The notes beneath the pieces are model-generated. The model did not search any database. It was not told the DNA's origin and saw only the letters and a list, made by a program, of their open reading frames with translations. A stretch of 64,000 bases of DNA from positions 124,001-188,000 of the forward strand of contig NZ_FXWG01000003.1 in NCBI RefSeq assembly GCF_900177715.1, given 5' to 3'. This DNA comes from Altererythrobacter xiamenensis. GTDB lineage: Bacteria; Pseudomonadota; Alphaproteobacteria; Sphingomonadales; Sphingomonadaceae. A program made the position numbers and the translations under genes. Positions 18,643 through 27,876 of this stretch are shown one piece after another; positions within the stretch are counted from its first letter, which is position 1, and each line of letters starts with the position of its first letter.

Positions 18643-18802
18643 GGCGGGCAGGGCAATTGCCCAGATCGCACGCGTCTCGAGGCTGGAGGTGGAGGAGGTG
18701 GGTGTCGCGGTGGAGATAAGGTATGCTCCCTATGTCCTCCCGCCCTTGCGGTTGGGAGTTTCGATGGAAAATGATCACCGGATCATTTTCTCTCATCGAA
18801 AC

Positions 18803-18879
18803 TGGTCGGGGAGACTGGATTCGAACCAGCGACCCCCTGTACCCAAAACAGGTGCGCTACCAAGCTGCGCCACTCCCCG
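18803..18879 (-). tRNA. tRNA-Pro (TGG)
   Basis: 77 nucleotides including an encoded CCA. Acceptor stem CGGGGAG/CTCCCCG, T arm CTGGTTCGAATCCAG, and anticodon loop TTTGGGT with anticodon TGG. The T arm and 3' end resemble the tRNA-Pro(GGG) at 43403. Confidence 0.93.
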
Positions 18880-18908
18880 ACCGATTTCATCGCATCGCCT
18901 GCCACCAG

Positions 18909-18985
18909 TGGTGGGCCCGGCAGGACTCGAACCCGCGACCTAGCCGTTATGAGCGGCCAGCTCTAACCAACTGAGCTACAGGCCC
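18909..18985 (-). tRNA. tRNA with CAT anticodon, probably tRNA-Ile2
   Basis: 77 nucleotides with CCA, acceptor GGGCCTG, and D arm GTAGCTCAGTTGGTTAGAGC. The anticodon loop CTCATAA sits in the stem GCCG/CGGC. The anticodon arm plus GGTCGCGGGTTC look more like tRNA-Ile2 (CAT modified to lysidine by TilS, reading ATA) than elongator tRNA-Met, but the two cannot be separated safely by eye. Confidence 0.85.
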
Positions 18986-19080
18986 TCCGCCGGTACGCAG
19001 CAATGCGGCGTGCGCCCTACAATGGGTGCGCGCAGGTGACAAGACAATCTGTTGGTCAATATCACCTACGGGCAAGCGAT

Positions 19081-20082
19081 TCAGTCGGCAACGACCGACT
19101 CCATGATTTCGGCAATGGTCGTGGGTCTGACTTTCAGCGTGTCGCAATAGGCATAGACTCGGCGGAACCACTCGTAGAGCGCGTCGAGATCGTCCTCGCT
19201 GCGGACATAGGGCGTGTGCCCCGGTTCGAGCGAAGGGCTGTGGAATGACAGGACCAATACGGGCAATCCGTCATCCACCGCGATGTCGATGCCGCGCAGC
19301 GCCTCTTCCGCGGTCACACCTTCCGGCGTCAAGGCGATGCGTTCGAGCAGCGAGAGGCGGGACATCAGCCCCCCGAGCTGGGGAATCTTTCGGGAGAGCC
19401 GCTGGATTGCCGCACCCTGTTTCCGCAGCATGCCCCAATACACGCTGGTCACTGGAAGCTCGAGCAGGGCGCGCTCCTGATCGACCCAATAGGGCCAAAG
19501 GGGATGCCCTGAATAATCGGGACCGTGGCCCGCGCTATAGTCGAACAGGCTACGCACCGAAGTGTCGATCGCAACGCCTGCATCCTTGAGCATGCCGGCG
19601 GACTTGGGGCCAAGCCCGTAGCGCCCGGCACGATAAACCATAGGAGTGGTCGTGAAGCGTTTCTCGATCTCGGCCCGAAGCCGCATGAACTTATCGCGTT
19701 CGAGTTCGTGTGGAAGATTGCCGGCGTAGGAGTTGAAAGCGTTCACTTCCTCGGTCTTCGGCGGGTTTACCCAGGGATGGAGCTGGATGCCGACTTCCGC
19801 CTTGCCGCGTTTGACCGCATCGCCGAGCATTTCGACCGCAATCTCGGACATCACGATGGGCCAGTCGACGAGGTAGACTGGGCTGACCCCGATGCCTTCG
19901 CAAAACTCCTGAAACTTGCGCAGGCGCATGACATGGTCGAGGCCATATCCGGTGGCGCTGAAGGGCGCGTTCCAGTCGAAGTCTTCCTCGGTGTCGACCG
20001 TCAGCAGCGTGCGCTGTCCGAACCCTGCGGCGAATTGCGCGCGCGATGATGCTGAAGGCGGGTCGAGCATGGAACCGGGCAC
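19081..20082 (-). CDS. Polysaccharide deacetylase family protein
   Basis: A 333-residue protein of the NodB/WalW-like deacetylase superfamily. It has TVDTEEDFDW near residue 28 (catalytic Asp region), IQLHPWVNP near residue 99, and LVLSFHSPSLEPGHTPYV with the late catalytic His near residue 285. The R-x-G-R-Y motif (YRAGRYGLG) is also typical. It would remove acetyl groups from a glycan. No signal peptide is seen, so it may act on cytoplasmic or lipid-linked sugar. The GTG at 20082 has GGGGAAGAA before it; an ATG four codons later is the alternative. It lies 29 bases behind the histidine kinase gene. Confidence 0.8.
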   Translation of the reverse strand: MPGSMLDPPSASSRAQFAAGFGQRTLLTVDTEEDFDWNAPFSATGYGLDHVMRLRKFQEFCEGIGVSPVYLVDWPIVMSEIAVEMLGDAVKRGKAEVGIQLHPWVNPPKTEEVNAFNSYAGNLPHELERDKFMRLRAEIEKRFTTTPMVYRAGRYGLGPKSAGMLKDAGVAIDTSVRSLFDYSAGHGPDYSGHPLWPYWVDQERALLELPVTSVYWGMLRKQGAAIQRLSRKIPQLGGLMSRLSLLERIALTPEGVTAEEALRGIDIAVDDGLPVLVLSFHSPSLEPGHTPYVRSEDDLDALYEWFRRVYAYCDTLKVRPTTIAEIMESVVAD

Positions 20083-20111
20083 TGCACTTCTTCCCCCGCG
20101 GCAGAGCGCGC

Positions 20112-22046
20112 TCAGCCCTGCTTGATGCCAGCCTCGCTCCGTTTGATCGTCGAGGTTTCGCTATTGGCCCCCGCGACCTCGGTCAAGAGCGGTAGCCGCA
20201 CCGTCAACCGGTCGTCCTTCACCTCGAGAACTCCCCCTGCTGCGCGCACTTCTGCGCGGGCGAGGCGGAGGCTGAAGCCGGCACCGAACAGACCGGCGCT
20301 GAGACCGGCAGCGTTTGTCTGGCGTGTCTGGGCTGCGAAAATATCGTCCTGGGAGATCAGGTCGGCGGGAAGCTGACAGGTCAGGATGGCCTGACCTTCA
20401 CCATGCGACAGCGTGAGCGCGATGGTTTCGCCAGCCGCGCATGCTCCAGCAAGGGTCGCGAGCACTCGCCACGCGAGGGTTTCGGCATCGCCTTCCTCGA
20501 TGTTCAGAATCATCGGACCCGAGGTTTCGCGGGTTAGGTCGAGGCCCGCCATGCGCGGCGCGAGGACCTGCTGGATCTGCTCCGTCATCGGGCCGATTAT
20601 GGCGGCGAAATCACAAGACCCCTCGGCAGGTCTGGCGTTTCCGCTTTCGAGCCGGGCCAGCCGCTCGAGCTCGTCGAAACCTGCGAGGATGCGCGCGGCA
20701 TCGCCCGCGATGGCGGCGGCCATGGCGCGGTATTCATGCGGGGCGGGGCCGAACAGCTGCTGCTGAATGACCTCGGCAAAGCCCTGCAGAGCATTTACGG
20801 GCGTGCGCAATTCGTGGAGCAATTGGCGGATGCGGTCGGCCTCTGCTGCTGCGCGCGGGTCCACCATCCCTTCGGGCGCAGGACGGCGAAAACGACCGAC
20901 ATAGCCGTGGAAGCGGCCGCCCGAACGGGCAAAGCGCGGCTGCGCGTCGATTACCCATTGGCCGGTAATCTGCGGCGCGCCATCCAGCGTACGTGGGGCA
21001 TTTTCGATCGGTTGCTGGCGAGAGAAGGCGCGCGCCATGGCGTCGACCGGCGCGTCATCGCCCAGCCGCCTTGCGGGGACGAGGCGTTTGCCGATGACCA
21101 TCGGGGCCACTGCGGGGTCGGCCCATTCGATGCGTCCAGCAGCATCGGTGGCGAAGCCGAAGCCGGTAATGCCGCGCTTGTTCTTCTCGGGCATTTCGCC
21201 AAGCGGCAATTGCGGCGAATTATCGACCGGCGGCACGCCCGCCTCGCGGTCGCGGCGGAACTGCGCGATCCGTTCGACCAGCGCGGTGATCTCGCTCTTT
21301 TCGCCCTCGACTGCCGAGCGGGGCTGCGATGGCGGCGGCGTTTCGACCGGGTGGGGCGACATCGGCATAAGATCGCTGTCCGGATCTACCGATTTGTCGG
21401 CCTCTTTCGCCAGATCGGGGAAAGCCGATGGACCTTGACCGAGCTGCTCGATGGGCTGCTCGATCGACTCGTCTACAGGTGCGGTTTCGGGCGGCGCGGG
21501 AGTTTCGGCTTCGCGGAGGTCCACCTCGGCCGCTGGGAAATCGCTCACTTCGGCTCGTTCGGTCGCGCCGCTTGACTGTGCCTCAGTTTCGTCCGCACTG
21601 GCGGTCGGCTGCGGCAGCCCTCTATCGCGGATCCCCAGCCGTTCGAGAATCACCACCGCACCTTCGGGCAGATCGCGGCGCAGGCGGAGGAAACCGCGGG
21701 CTCGGATCGGCAGTCGCGGGATCAGCGCTTCCCAGTCATCTTCGGTGAGGTCCGCGCGGGAAAGCGCGGCCGAGGCGACTTCGGGTTCGTCTTCCGCCAG
21801 ATGCGCGGCAAGTTCGGGGCTGCGGAATCGCCAGCCGGGTTCCGCGACCATGCGTGCGCGGTCGGCTGCGGGGATCTGCTCGCCCAGAGCACCAAGCCGC
21901 AGCCATGCGGCCGCAATCAGGCTTTCATCGCGACCGTATTTGCGATTCCCCAGCAGGTCGAGCAGCTGCCGGAACTGCGTGCGCGCCGCATTCTCGCTGG
22001 CAGCGCGGTGGCGCAGCACAGTGGCAAGGCGGTCGTCAAAAAACAT
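20112..22046 (-). CDS. Soluble sensor histidine kinase with long acidic/proline linker
   Basis: A 644-residue protein without membrane helices. The N-terminal 150 residues are alpha-helical and of unknown fold. Residues about 160-280 are a Glu/Pro-rich, probably disordered linker. A PAS-like segment (GFATDAAGRIEWADPAVAPMVIG) is followed by a HisKA box, LLHELRTPVNALQGFAEV, with the phospho-accepting His. The C-terminal ATPase domain is degenerate: the usual N-box Asn and clear G1 DxGxG are hard to find, so activity is uncertain. No response regulator gene adjoins it. The ATG at 22046 has GGAG at suitable spacing. Confidence 0.78.
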   Translation of the reverse strand: MFFDDRLATVLRHRAASENAARTQFRQLLDLLGNRKYGRDESLIAAAWLRLGALGEQIPAADRARMVAEPGWRFRSPELAAHLAEDEPEVASAALSRADLTEDDWEALIPRLPIRARGFLRLRRDLPEGAVVILERLGIRDRGLPQPTASADETEAQSSGATERAEVSDFPAAEVDLREAETPAPPETAPVDESIEQPIEQLGQGPSAFPDLAKEADKSVDPDSDLMPMSPHPVETPPPSQPRSAVEGEKSEITALVERIAQFRRDREAGVPPVDNSPQLPLGEMPEKNKRGITGFGFATDAAGRIEWADPAVAPMVIGKRLVPARRLGDDAPVDAMARAFSRQQPIENAPRTLDGAPQITGQWVIDAQPRFARSGGRFHGYVGRFRRPAPEGMVDPRAAAEADRIRQLLHELRTPVNALQGFAEVIQQQLFGPAPHEYRAMAAAIAGDAARILAGFDELERLARLESGNARPAEGSCDFAAIIGPMTEQIQQVLAPRMAGLDLTRETSGPMILNIEEGDAETLAWRVLATLAGACAAGETIALTLSHGEGQAILTCQLPADLISQDDIFAAQTRQTNAAGLSAGLFGAGFSLRLARAEVRAAGGVLEVKDDRLTVRLPLLTEVAGANSETSTIKRSEAGIKQG

Positions 22047-22278
22047 CGGCACTCCGACTGGGAAAACACTCACCCACACGCATTGCGGGCACGATAGTTC
22101 CTACCAGTATATCCAAGCTGCACGGGAGCGGCTTTCTCGGTGCGTTGCAAAGCGGGACAATTGCTGGCAGGAACAATAAAATTAGTCTCGACACCTCATG
22201 GGGCGCATATCGTTTCACGGCGGCAGCGCGTTTTTCCACGAAGCCTAGGGACTGCTATCACGCTTGCGGGGCTGACGA

Positions 22279-22740
22279 ATGGCCAATCTGGACGAAATCG
22301 ACCGAAAATTGCTTGCAGAACTGCAATCCGAAGGGCGCGTGACCAATGTGGAACTCGCCCAGAGGGTCGGCCTAACGGCGCCGCCCTGCCTGAGGCGCGT
22401 TCGCGGTCTGGAAGAAGCGGGTGTGATTCGCGGATATCACGCCGATTTGGACCCATCTCGGCTGGGCTTTGCGATCACCGTCTTCGCGATGGTCAGCCTG
22501 AAGAGCCAGGCCGAAAGTGCCCTGCGCGAGTTCGAGGAAGCCATGCGCGAGCTTCCCGAAGTGCGCGAAGTGCATATGCTCAACGGCGAAATCGACTTCA
22601 TCCTCAAGGTGGTGAGCCAGGATTTGCAGAGCTTCCAGGAGTTTCTCACCAGCAAGCTGACGCCAGCGCCCAATGTCGAGAGCGTCAAGACCTCGCTGAC
22701 GATTCGCACCGCGAAATACGAACCGGGCGTGCCGCTCTGA
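22279..22740 (+). CDS. Lrp/AsnC family transcriptional regulator
   Basis: A 153-residue regulator. The N-terminal winged helix-turn-helix starts at LDEIDRKLLAELQSEGRVTN and includes PPCLRRVRGLEEAGVIRGY; the C-terminal RAM ligand-binding domain carries VREVHMLNGEIDFILKV. Lrp proteins form octamers and usually respond to amino acids. It is divergent from the histidine kinase; about 230 bases between them show no recognised element. The lipoprotein gene follows after 4 bases and is likely cotranscribed. Confidence 0.92.
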   Translation: MANLDEIDRKLLAELQSEGRVTNVELAQRVGLTAPPCLRRVRGLEEAGVIRGYHADLDPSRLGFAITVFAMVSLKSQAESALREFEEAMRELPEVREVHMLNGEIDFILKVVSQDLQSFQEFLTSKLTPAPNVESVKTSLTIRTAKYEPGVPL

Positions 22741-22744
22741 GGCG

Positions 22745-23329
22745 GTGAGGCGCTGGGGGGCAATTTCCGGCGCCGTCGCCGCTCTGCTGCTGAACGCCTG
22801 CACGGGCGAACCGCATGACGCGGTGCTGCCCGAACCGCAGCAGACCAATATCATGGGATCCTTCCAGGCCGACGGCATGAAGCGTGTCGCGCGTTTCGAT
22901 GCGACCGTCCTGGTGCTTTCGCGCAAGAGCTACACCGGCATCTTCGGCGACGAGATGGCCGAGTACTCGCCGTTCGATCTGGCGGTGGCGTGGGGCGAGG
23001 GCGCACTGGCCGACGTTTATGGCGCGCTCAGCATCAGCCAATCGAACCGCTTCTTCTACTGGAAGGCATCGAACGAGGCCTGGCAGGATCCGCGGGTGCG
23101 CCGTTTCGGGCGCAATGCCGGGAACTGGCACATCGTGCCGGAAACCGACGCGGTGATGGACGATTTCTTCGAGGTGATGGAAGGCGACGTCGTGCAGATG
23201 GAAGGCTTCCTCGTCGACATCCAGGGGCCGCGCAATTTCGTGTGGAAGACCTCGCGCAAGCGCAGCGACAGCGGACCGGGTGCCTGCGAGATATTCCTGG
23301 TGACGAAGGTTTCTGTGGTCGAAAGCTGA
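22745..23329 (+). CDS. Hypothetical lipoprotein
   Basis: A 194-residue protein starting with GTG. A short signal ends in the lipobox LLNAC, giving Cys20 (approximately) as the acylated residue. The mature domain has two conserved-looking blocks: SPFDLAVAWGEGALADVYGALSISQSNRFFYW and the central NWHIVPETDAVMDDFFEVMEGDVVQMEG. I recognise the pattern from uncharacterised proteins but cannot name a function. It is translationally close to the Lrp gene, 4 bases upstream. Confidence 0.7.
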   Translation: MRRWGAISGAVAALLLNACTGEPHDAVLPEPQQTNIMGSFQADGMKRVARFDATVLVLSRKSYTGIFGDEMAEYSPFDLAVAWGEGALADVYGALSISQSNRFFYWKASNEAWQDPRVRRFGRNAGNWHIVPETDAVMDDFFEVMEGDVVQMEGFLVDIQGPRNFVWKTSRKRSDSGPGACEIFLVTKVSVVES

Positions 23330-23349
23330 ACTTCGCGGGTCAGTGAGGG

Positions 23350-23934
23350 TCAGCGTGGCGGGCGAAACATCGGCACCAGCGGCGGGACTGGATCGACATC
23401 GATCAGGCCGATCTGTTCGAATCCGAAGCGCTTGTAGAATGGCACGAGACCGGGGCTGGAAGCCTCGAGATAGGCGGGCTCGCTGCGCTCATCGATCTGT
23501 GCCAGTCGGTGTTCGAGCAGGAGTGCGCCGTAGCCTTGCCCTTGCACTGACGGGTCCGCACCGAGCGTCCAGAGATACCAGTGCGGCTCCGACGGATGAT
23601 ATTCGGCCATCGCAGCCTGCAAGGCCTCGCTCAGCGCGTCCTCTTCCGGGTCTCCGGCAGGCATGTCGAGCGCTGCGATATCGGCAGGGTCGGTTTCGAC
23701 GCCTGGAGGCAGCCAGATCGCTCCGGCGCGAAAATCCGCGGTCGCCTCGACCCCGCCAGCAGCAAAGCCGTTCTTCCCGATCGCCATGACCCAGCGGGGC
23801 CACCAGTGCAAATAAGCTTCCGGAGTGGAGAAAAAGAACCGCGCAACCGGATCGCGGCCGAACGCCAGCGTTATGATGTCGAGGACGCGGGAAGCCGAGC
23901 CTTCATCTACACTGATGATGGCCGGCTTCTCCAT
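23350..23934 (-). CDS. GNAT family N-acetyltransferase
   Basis: A 194-residue acyltransferase with the acetyl-CoA loop in LGADPSVQGQGYGALLLEHRL (Q-x-x-G-x-G/A) and the C-terminal YKRFGFEQIG typical of the fold. It transfers an acetyl group from acetyl-CoA to an amine; the substrate is unknown. It begins one base after the accC stop and is the last gene of the aroQ-accB-accC run. Confidence 0.85.
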   Translation of the reverse strand: MEKPAIISVDEGSASRVLDIITLAFGRDPVARFFFSTPEAYLHWWPRWVMAIGKNGFAAGGVEATADFRAGAIWLPPGVETDPADIAALDMPAGDPEEDALSEALQAAMAEYHPSEPHWYLWTLGADPSVQGQGYGALLLEHRLAQIDERSEPAYLEASSPGLVPFYKRFGFEQIGLIDVDPVPPLVPMFRPPR

Positions 23935-23935
23935 G

Positions 23936-25285
<1,350 letters not shown>

Positions 25286-25294
25286 GCGTTCGCC

Positions 25295-25792
25295 TTAGCC
25301 GATGACGACGAGCGGCTGATCGAACTCGACCGGCTGGGCATTGTCGACGAGGATCGCCTTGATCGTGCCTGCCTTGTCCGCGGTGATCGGGTTCATGACC
25401 TTCATCGCTTCGACGATCAGCAGCGTATCGCCTTTTTCGACACTGTCGCCGACCTTCACGAAGTTGTCCGCACCCGGTTCCGCCGCGAGATAGGCGGTTC
25501 CGACCATCGGCGACTTGACCGCATTGGCATGGTCTTCGGCAGGCGATTCCTCAGCCGCAGCGACAGGAGCTGCGCTGGCAGGCGCCTGGGCAACAGGAGC
25601 GGCTGCAGGCATTGCTGCCGGCGCTGCCATGGCAACGCCGCCGCCGCGCGAGACCTTGATCTTGCGCTCGCCGTCTTCGACTTCGATTTCGGTAAGCCCG
25701 GTTTCCCCGAGCAGTTCTGCCAGCTCGCGGACGAGCTTGGTATCGACATTCATGCCGGATTTTCCTCCGGCAGCGCCCTTGCGTTCGGCCAT
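25295..25792 (-). CDS. accB: Biotin carboxyl carrier protein of acetyl-CoA carboxylase
   Basis: 165 residues: an N-terminal helical segment ([33 protein letters not shown]), an Ala/Pro-rich mobile linker (residues about 55-85), and a C-terminal biotinyl domain with the lysine acceptor in VEAMKVMN. Start at the ATG at 25792; a second ATG (MNVDTK) 13 codons in is possible. It is cotranscribed with accC. Confidence 0.96.
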   Translation of the reverse strand: MAERKGAAGGKSGMNVDTKLVRELAELLGETGLTEIEVEDGERKIKVSRGGGVAMAAPAAMPAAAPVAQAPASAAPVAAAEESPAEDHANAVKSPMVGTAYLAAEPGADNFVKVGDSVEKGDTLLIVEAMKVMNPITADKAGTIKAILVDNAQPVEFDQPLVVIG

Positions 25793-25863
25793 GGATGCCC
25801 CTTAGCGTTGTTGGTTGCGGGTGCGACTATCCCCGCGAATTGTGGCTGGCAAGGGGCAGCGGG

Positions 25864-26316
25864 TCAGATTTCGCCGCTCGCCACCGCTTCCAGCGCGATG
25901 AGATAGCTCTTTGCGCCGTGTCCTTCCACAGTCTTCGCAGCCGCCATGCCGACGTAAGATCGGTGTCGAAACTCTTCGCGCGTCTTGGGATCGGACAGGT
26001 GCACTTCGATCACCGGCGTGCGGATCGCCTTGATCGCGTCGAGCAGCGCGATGGAGGTGTGGGTGTAGGCCGCCGCGTTGAGCAACACGGCGCGCGCACC
26101 CTCGGCCTGCGCCTCGTGCAGCCAGTCGACCAGCATGCCTTCGTGATTTGTCTGGCGCATGTCGATTGCGAGATCGTGCTCGCGCGCGAAATCCTCGAGC
26201 ATGCCGGCGATGTCGTCGAGTGTTTCCGAGCCGTAGATATCCGGCTCGCGCGTGCCGAGCAGGTTCAGGTTCGGCCCGTTGAGGACGTAGACGGTATTGG
26301 TGATGGGGACGCTCAT
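25864..26316 (-). CDS. aroQ: 3-dehydroquinate dehydratase, type II
   Basis: 150 residues with the type II signatures VYVLNGPNLNLLGTREPDIYG at the N-terminus (catalytic Tyr), LLNAAAYTHTSIAL, and VEVHLSDPKTREEFRHRSY. It converts 3-dehydroquinate to 3-dehydroshikimate in the shikimate pathway. It is the first gene of the run with accB, 71 bases upstream, a gene order I associate with alphaproteobacteria. Confidence 0.96.
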   Translation of the reverse strand: MSVPITNTVYVLNGPNLNLLGTREPDIYGSETLDDIAGMLEDFAREHDLAIDMRQTNHEGMLVDWLHEAQAEGARAVLLNAAAYTHTSIALLDAIKAIRTPVIEVHLSDPKTREEFRHRSYVGMAAAKTVEGHGAKSYLIALEAVASGEI

Positions 26317-26361
26317 GCGCGCTGATTAGCTGCTGCAGCGGGGATTAGAAAGCGCAAGGTT

Positions 26362-26389
26362 GTTGGCTTAGTCCGGAGTGCAAGCCAAC
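26362..26389. other. 8-bp inverted repeat between aroQ and the orphan gene
   Basis: GTTGGCTT (26362-26369) is complementary to AAGCCAAC (26382-26389) over a 12-base loop. It lies in the divergent control region of aroQ and the next gene. It could be an operator or an RNA hairpin; there is no T tract to support termination. Confidence 0.35.
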
Positions 26390-26453
26390 GACCCGATTGC
26401 GGTCGTGCCTGAATCTAATAGTGAAAATCTTCTAATTCAAGGAGTTCGGTCGC

Positions 26454-26882
26454 ATGTTTCTTTATTTATTGGCTCAGAGCGCGAAAGTTTTGTCCGGCGA
26501 GCCAGGTTATGATCACATCGAGGAAGTCGCCGCCGTAGCGAATTTCTTGGCTGAAGCAGAGAGCGGCGAACTCGATCTCACCGAGGTTGAGCTCGTTAAT
26601 CGATCCGACCCTGCACGGAACACATGGGTGAGCCTTATGGACTATGTGCGAGAGTGTTCGATCGAGGAGATTTCCGCCATTGCTTCTACTGATCGCAGCT
26701 CACCATTGAGCGTCCAGTGGGATTGCGGGCGGTATATCGAGATAGAAGGCAAGCCGAAGTGGGAAGAACGTCACGCTTCATTCTGGGTTGAGCAGGGACG
26801 AGTGACGAAGATCGCGTTTGGCGAAGGTGATGCCCTCGTTATCCCACCGGCAATATCCGCATCTCACACACTTCCTGATTAA
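26454..26882 (+). CDS. Hypothetical protein, orphan
   Basis: A 142-residue soluble acidic protein with AAGGAG nine bases before the ATG. There is no signal, helix bundle or motif that I recognise; the last third contains FWVEQGRVTKIAFGEGDALVIPP, a beta-rich stretch. The DNA is visibly less GC-biased at third positions than its neighbours, which suggests recent acquisition. It converges on the holin gene with 5 bases between stops. Confidence 0.6.
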   Translation: MFLYLLAQSAKVLSGEPGYDHIEEVAAVANFLAEAESGELDLTEVELVNRSDPARNTWVSLMDYVRECSIEEISAIASTDRSSPLSVQWDCGRYIEIEGKPKWEERHASFWVEQGRVTKIAFGEGDALVIPPAISASHTLPD

Positions 26883-26887
26883 GCGCG

Positions 26888-27301
26888 CTACCGATCCACG
26901 CCCTTGACCTTACCCCACTGGCGCGCGGCCGTGTAGCCGAGGTAGCCGGTGCCGAAGAGCGCATAGAGCGGCTCGGGCAGGGCGGAGAGGTAGCTTGTCA
27001 TCCCTTTGCCGATGGCGAGCGCGGACGCGGGATCGAACGCGGCAATCACGCCCATCGGCACGCTGAACAGGATCAGCGCATACATGACATAAAGGAAAGA
27101 TGGGCGAGCACGGCTCGTCCACGGATCCTTCGACTCTGCCTCTGCCACGATCGCCTGCAGCCGCGCCTCGATCTGCTTCAATTCGTGCGAGCCCTCCATT
27201 CGGATCAGCTCGAGCTTCGCCTTGGCGCGGGCTTCCTTGTCCGGAATGATCTTGTCGATGATCGAGGCGATGGGGCCGATGAGGCTTTCGAGTACAGCCA
27301 T
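26888..27301 (-). CDS. Holin of the gene-transfer-agent 3TM type
   Basis: A 137-residue protein that starts with an amphipathic segment (MAVLESLIGPIASIIDKIIPD), then a charged helix rich in Glu/Lys/Arg, and has hydrophobic helices at about residues 72-90, 95-112 and 116-130. This is the layout of the GTA_holin_3TM family, which releases gene-transfer-agent particles by permeabilising the inner membrane. AGGAG lies before the ATG. No capsid, endolysin or other GTA gene is visible nearby, so here it is an isolated copy. It lies 85 bases from the tRNA-Pro repeat. Confidence 0.75.
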   Translation of the reverse strand: MAVLESLIGPIASIIDKIIPDKEARAKAKLELIRMEGSHELKQIEARLQAIVAEAESKDPWTSRARPSFLYVMYALILFSVPMGVIAAFDPASALAIGKGMTSYLSALPEPLYALFGTGYLGYTAARQWGKVKGVDR

Positions 27302-27385
27302 GAATGCGCTCCTGCTGGATGAGTCGCGCAATCAGATAACCAAATAGGTTCAAGTAGGAAAATTTTGTGTCGGATGATGTCGTCC

Positions 27386-27423
27386 ACTGGTCGGGATGGC
27401 TGGATTCGAACCAGCGACCCCCA
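27386..27423 (-). repeat. tRNA-Pro 3' fragment, putative att site
   Basis: 38 bases identical except at one position to 43401-43438, the 3' end (T arm, acceptor strand, CCA) of tRNA-Pro(GGG). Beyond 27423 the match is lost, and no anticodon or D arm exists, so this is not a working tRNA. It has the same orientation as the intact gene, and such 3' fragments are the usual far-side scar of integration into a tRNA gene. The nearby bases to 27531 show nothing else recognisable. Confidence 0.8.
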
Positions 27424-27531
27424 GCGTGCGCTCTGATGCAAATCGCAAGCTGACTACTCAAGCGGACGTTGCAACTTGGTCATGCCGATTTAGATTATAT
27501 CAGCTTCGACCATGCCATCCGGGGAGCGGAC

Positions 27532-27789
27532 ATGATGAGGATTAGCGAGCGCGCTCAGCGAACCATGGAGTTTCTGGTAATCGGGCTGGTCATGGGCGTC
27601 ACGGAAGATTTGCTCGCAGTCTGGCTTAGCACGGGTGAGCCGATAACCTGGTCGGTTCTCGGCATCGTAATTGTCGTCGCCTTGCCGTTTGCATTCCTGA
27701 GTGAATACATCGTGGATCATCCCAAGTTTTGGCAGAGGACAATCGGACTGCGATTGAAGAAACCCGGATCCGATGATCCGTCCCGATGA
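27532..27789 (+). CDS. Small membrane protein
   Basis: An 85-residue protein starting at the ATG after GGGGAGCGGAC. Two hydrophobic helices (FLVIGLVMGVTEDLLAVWL and SVLGIVIVVALPFAFLSEYI) are joined by a short loop; the tail is basic. I do not recognise a family. It is the first gene inside the island at its left end. Confidence 0.65.
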   Translation: MMRISERAQRTMEFLVIGLVMGVTEDLLAVWLSTGEPITWSVLGIVIVVALPFAFLSEYIVDHPKFWQRTIGLRLKKPGSDDPSR

Positions 27790-27876
27790 CCGATTGCGGG
27801 TCGAAAGCCCAGCCATTCTTGGGATTGGGCCACCCACGGTCGTGCAATGGCTCCCGCAGCATGCCAGAGATCTGAT

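Noticed and set aside
27302..27531. Complete tRNA-Pro at the left island end
   Set aside because: Only the T arm, acceptor strand and CCA are present; the D arm, anticodon arm and 5' acceptor strand are absent.
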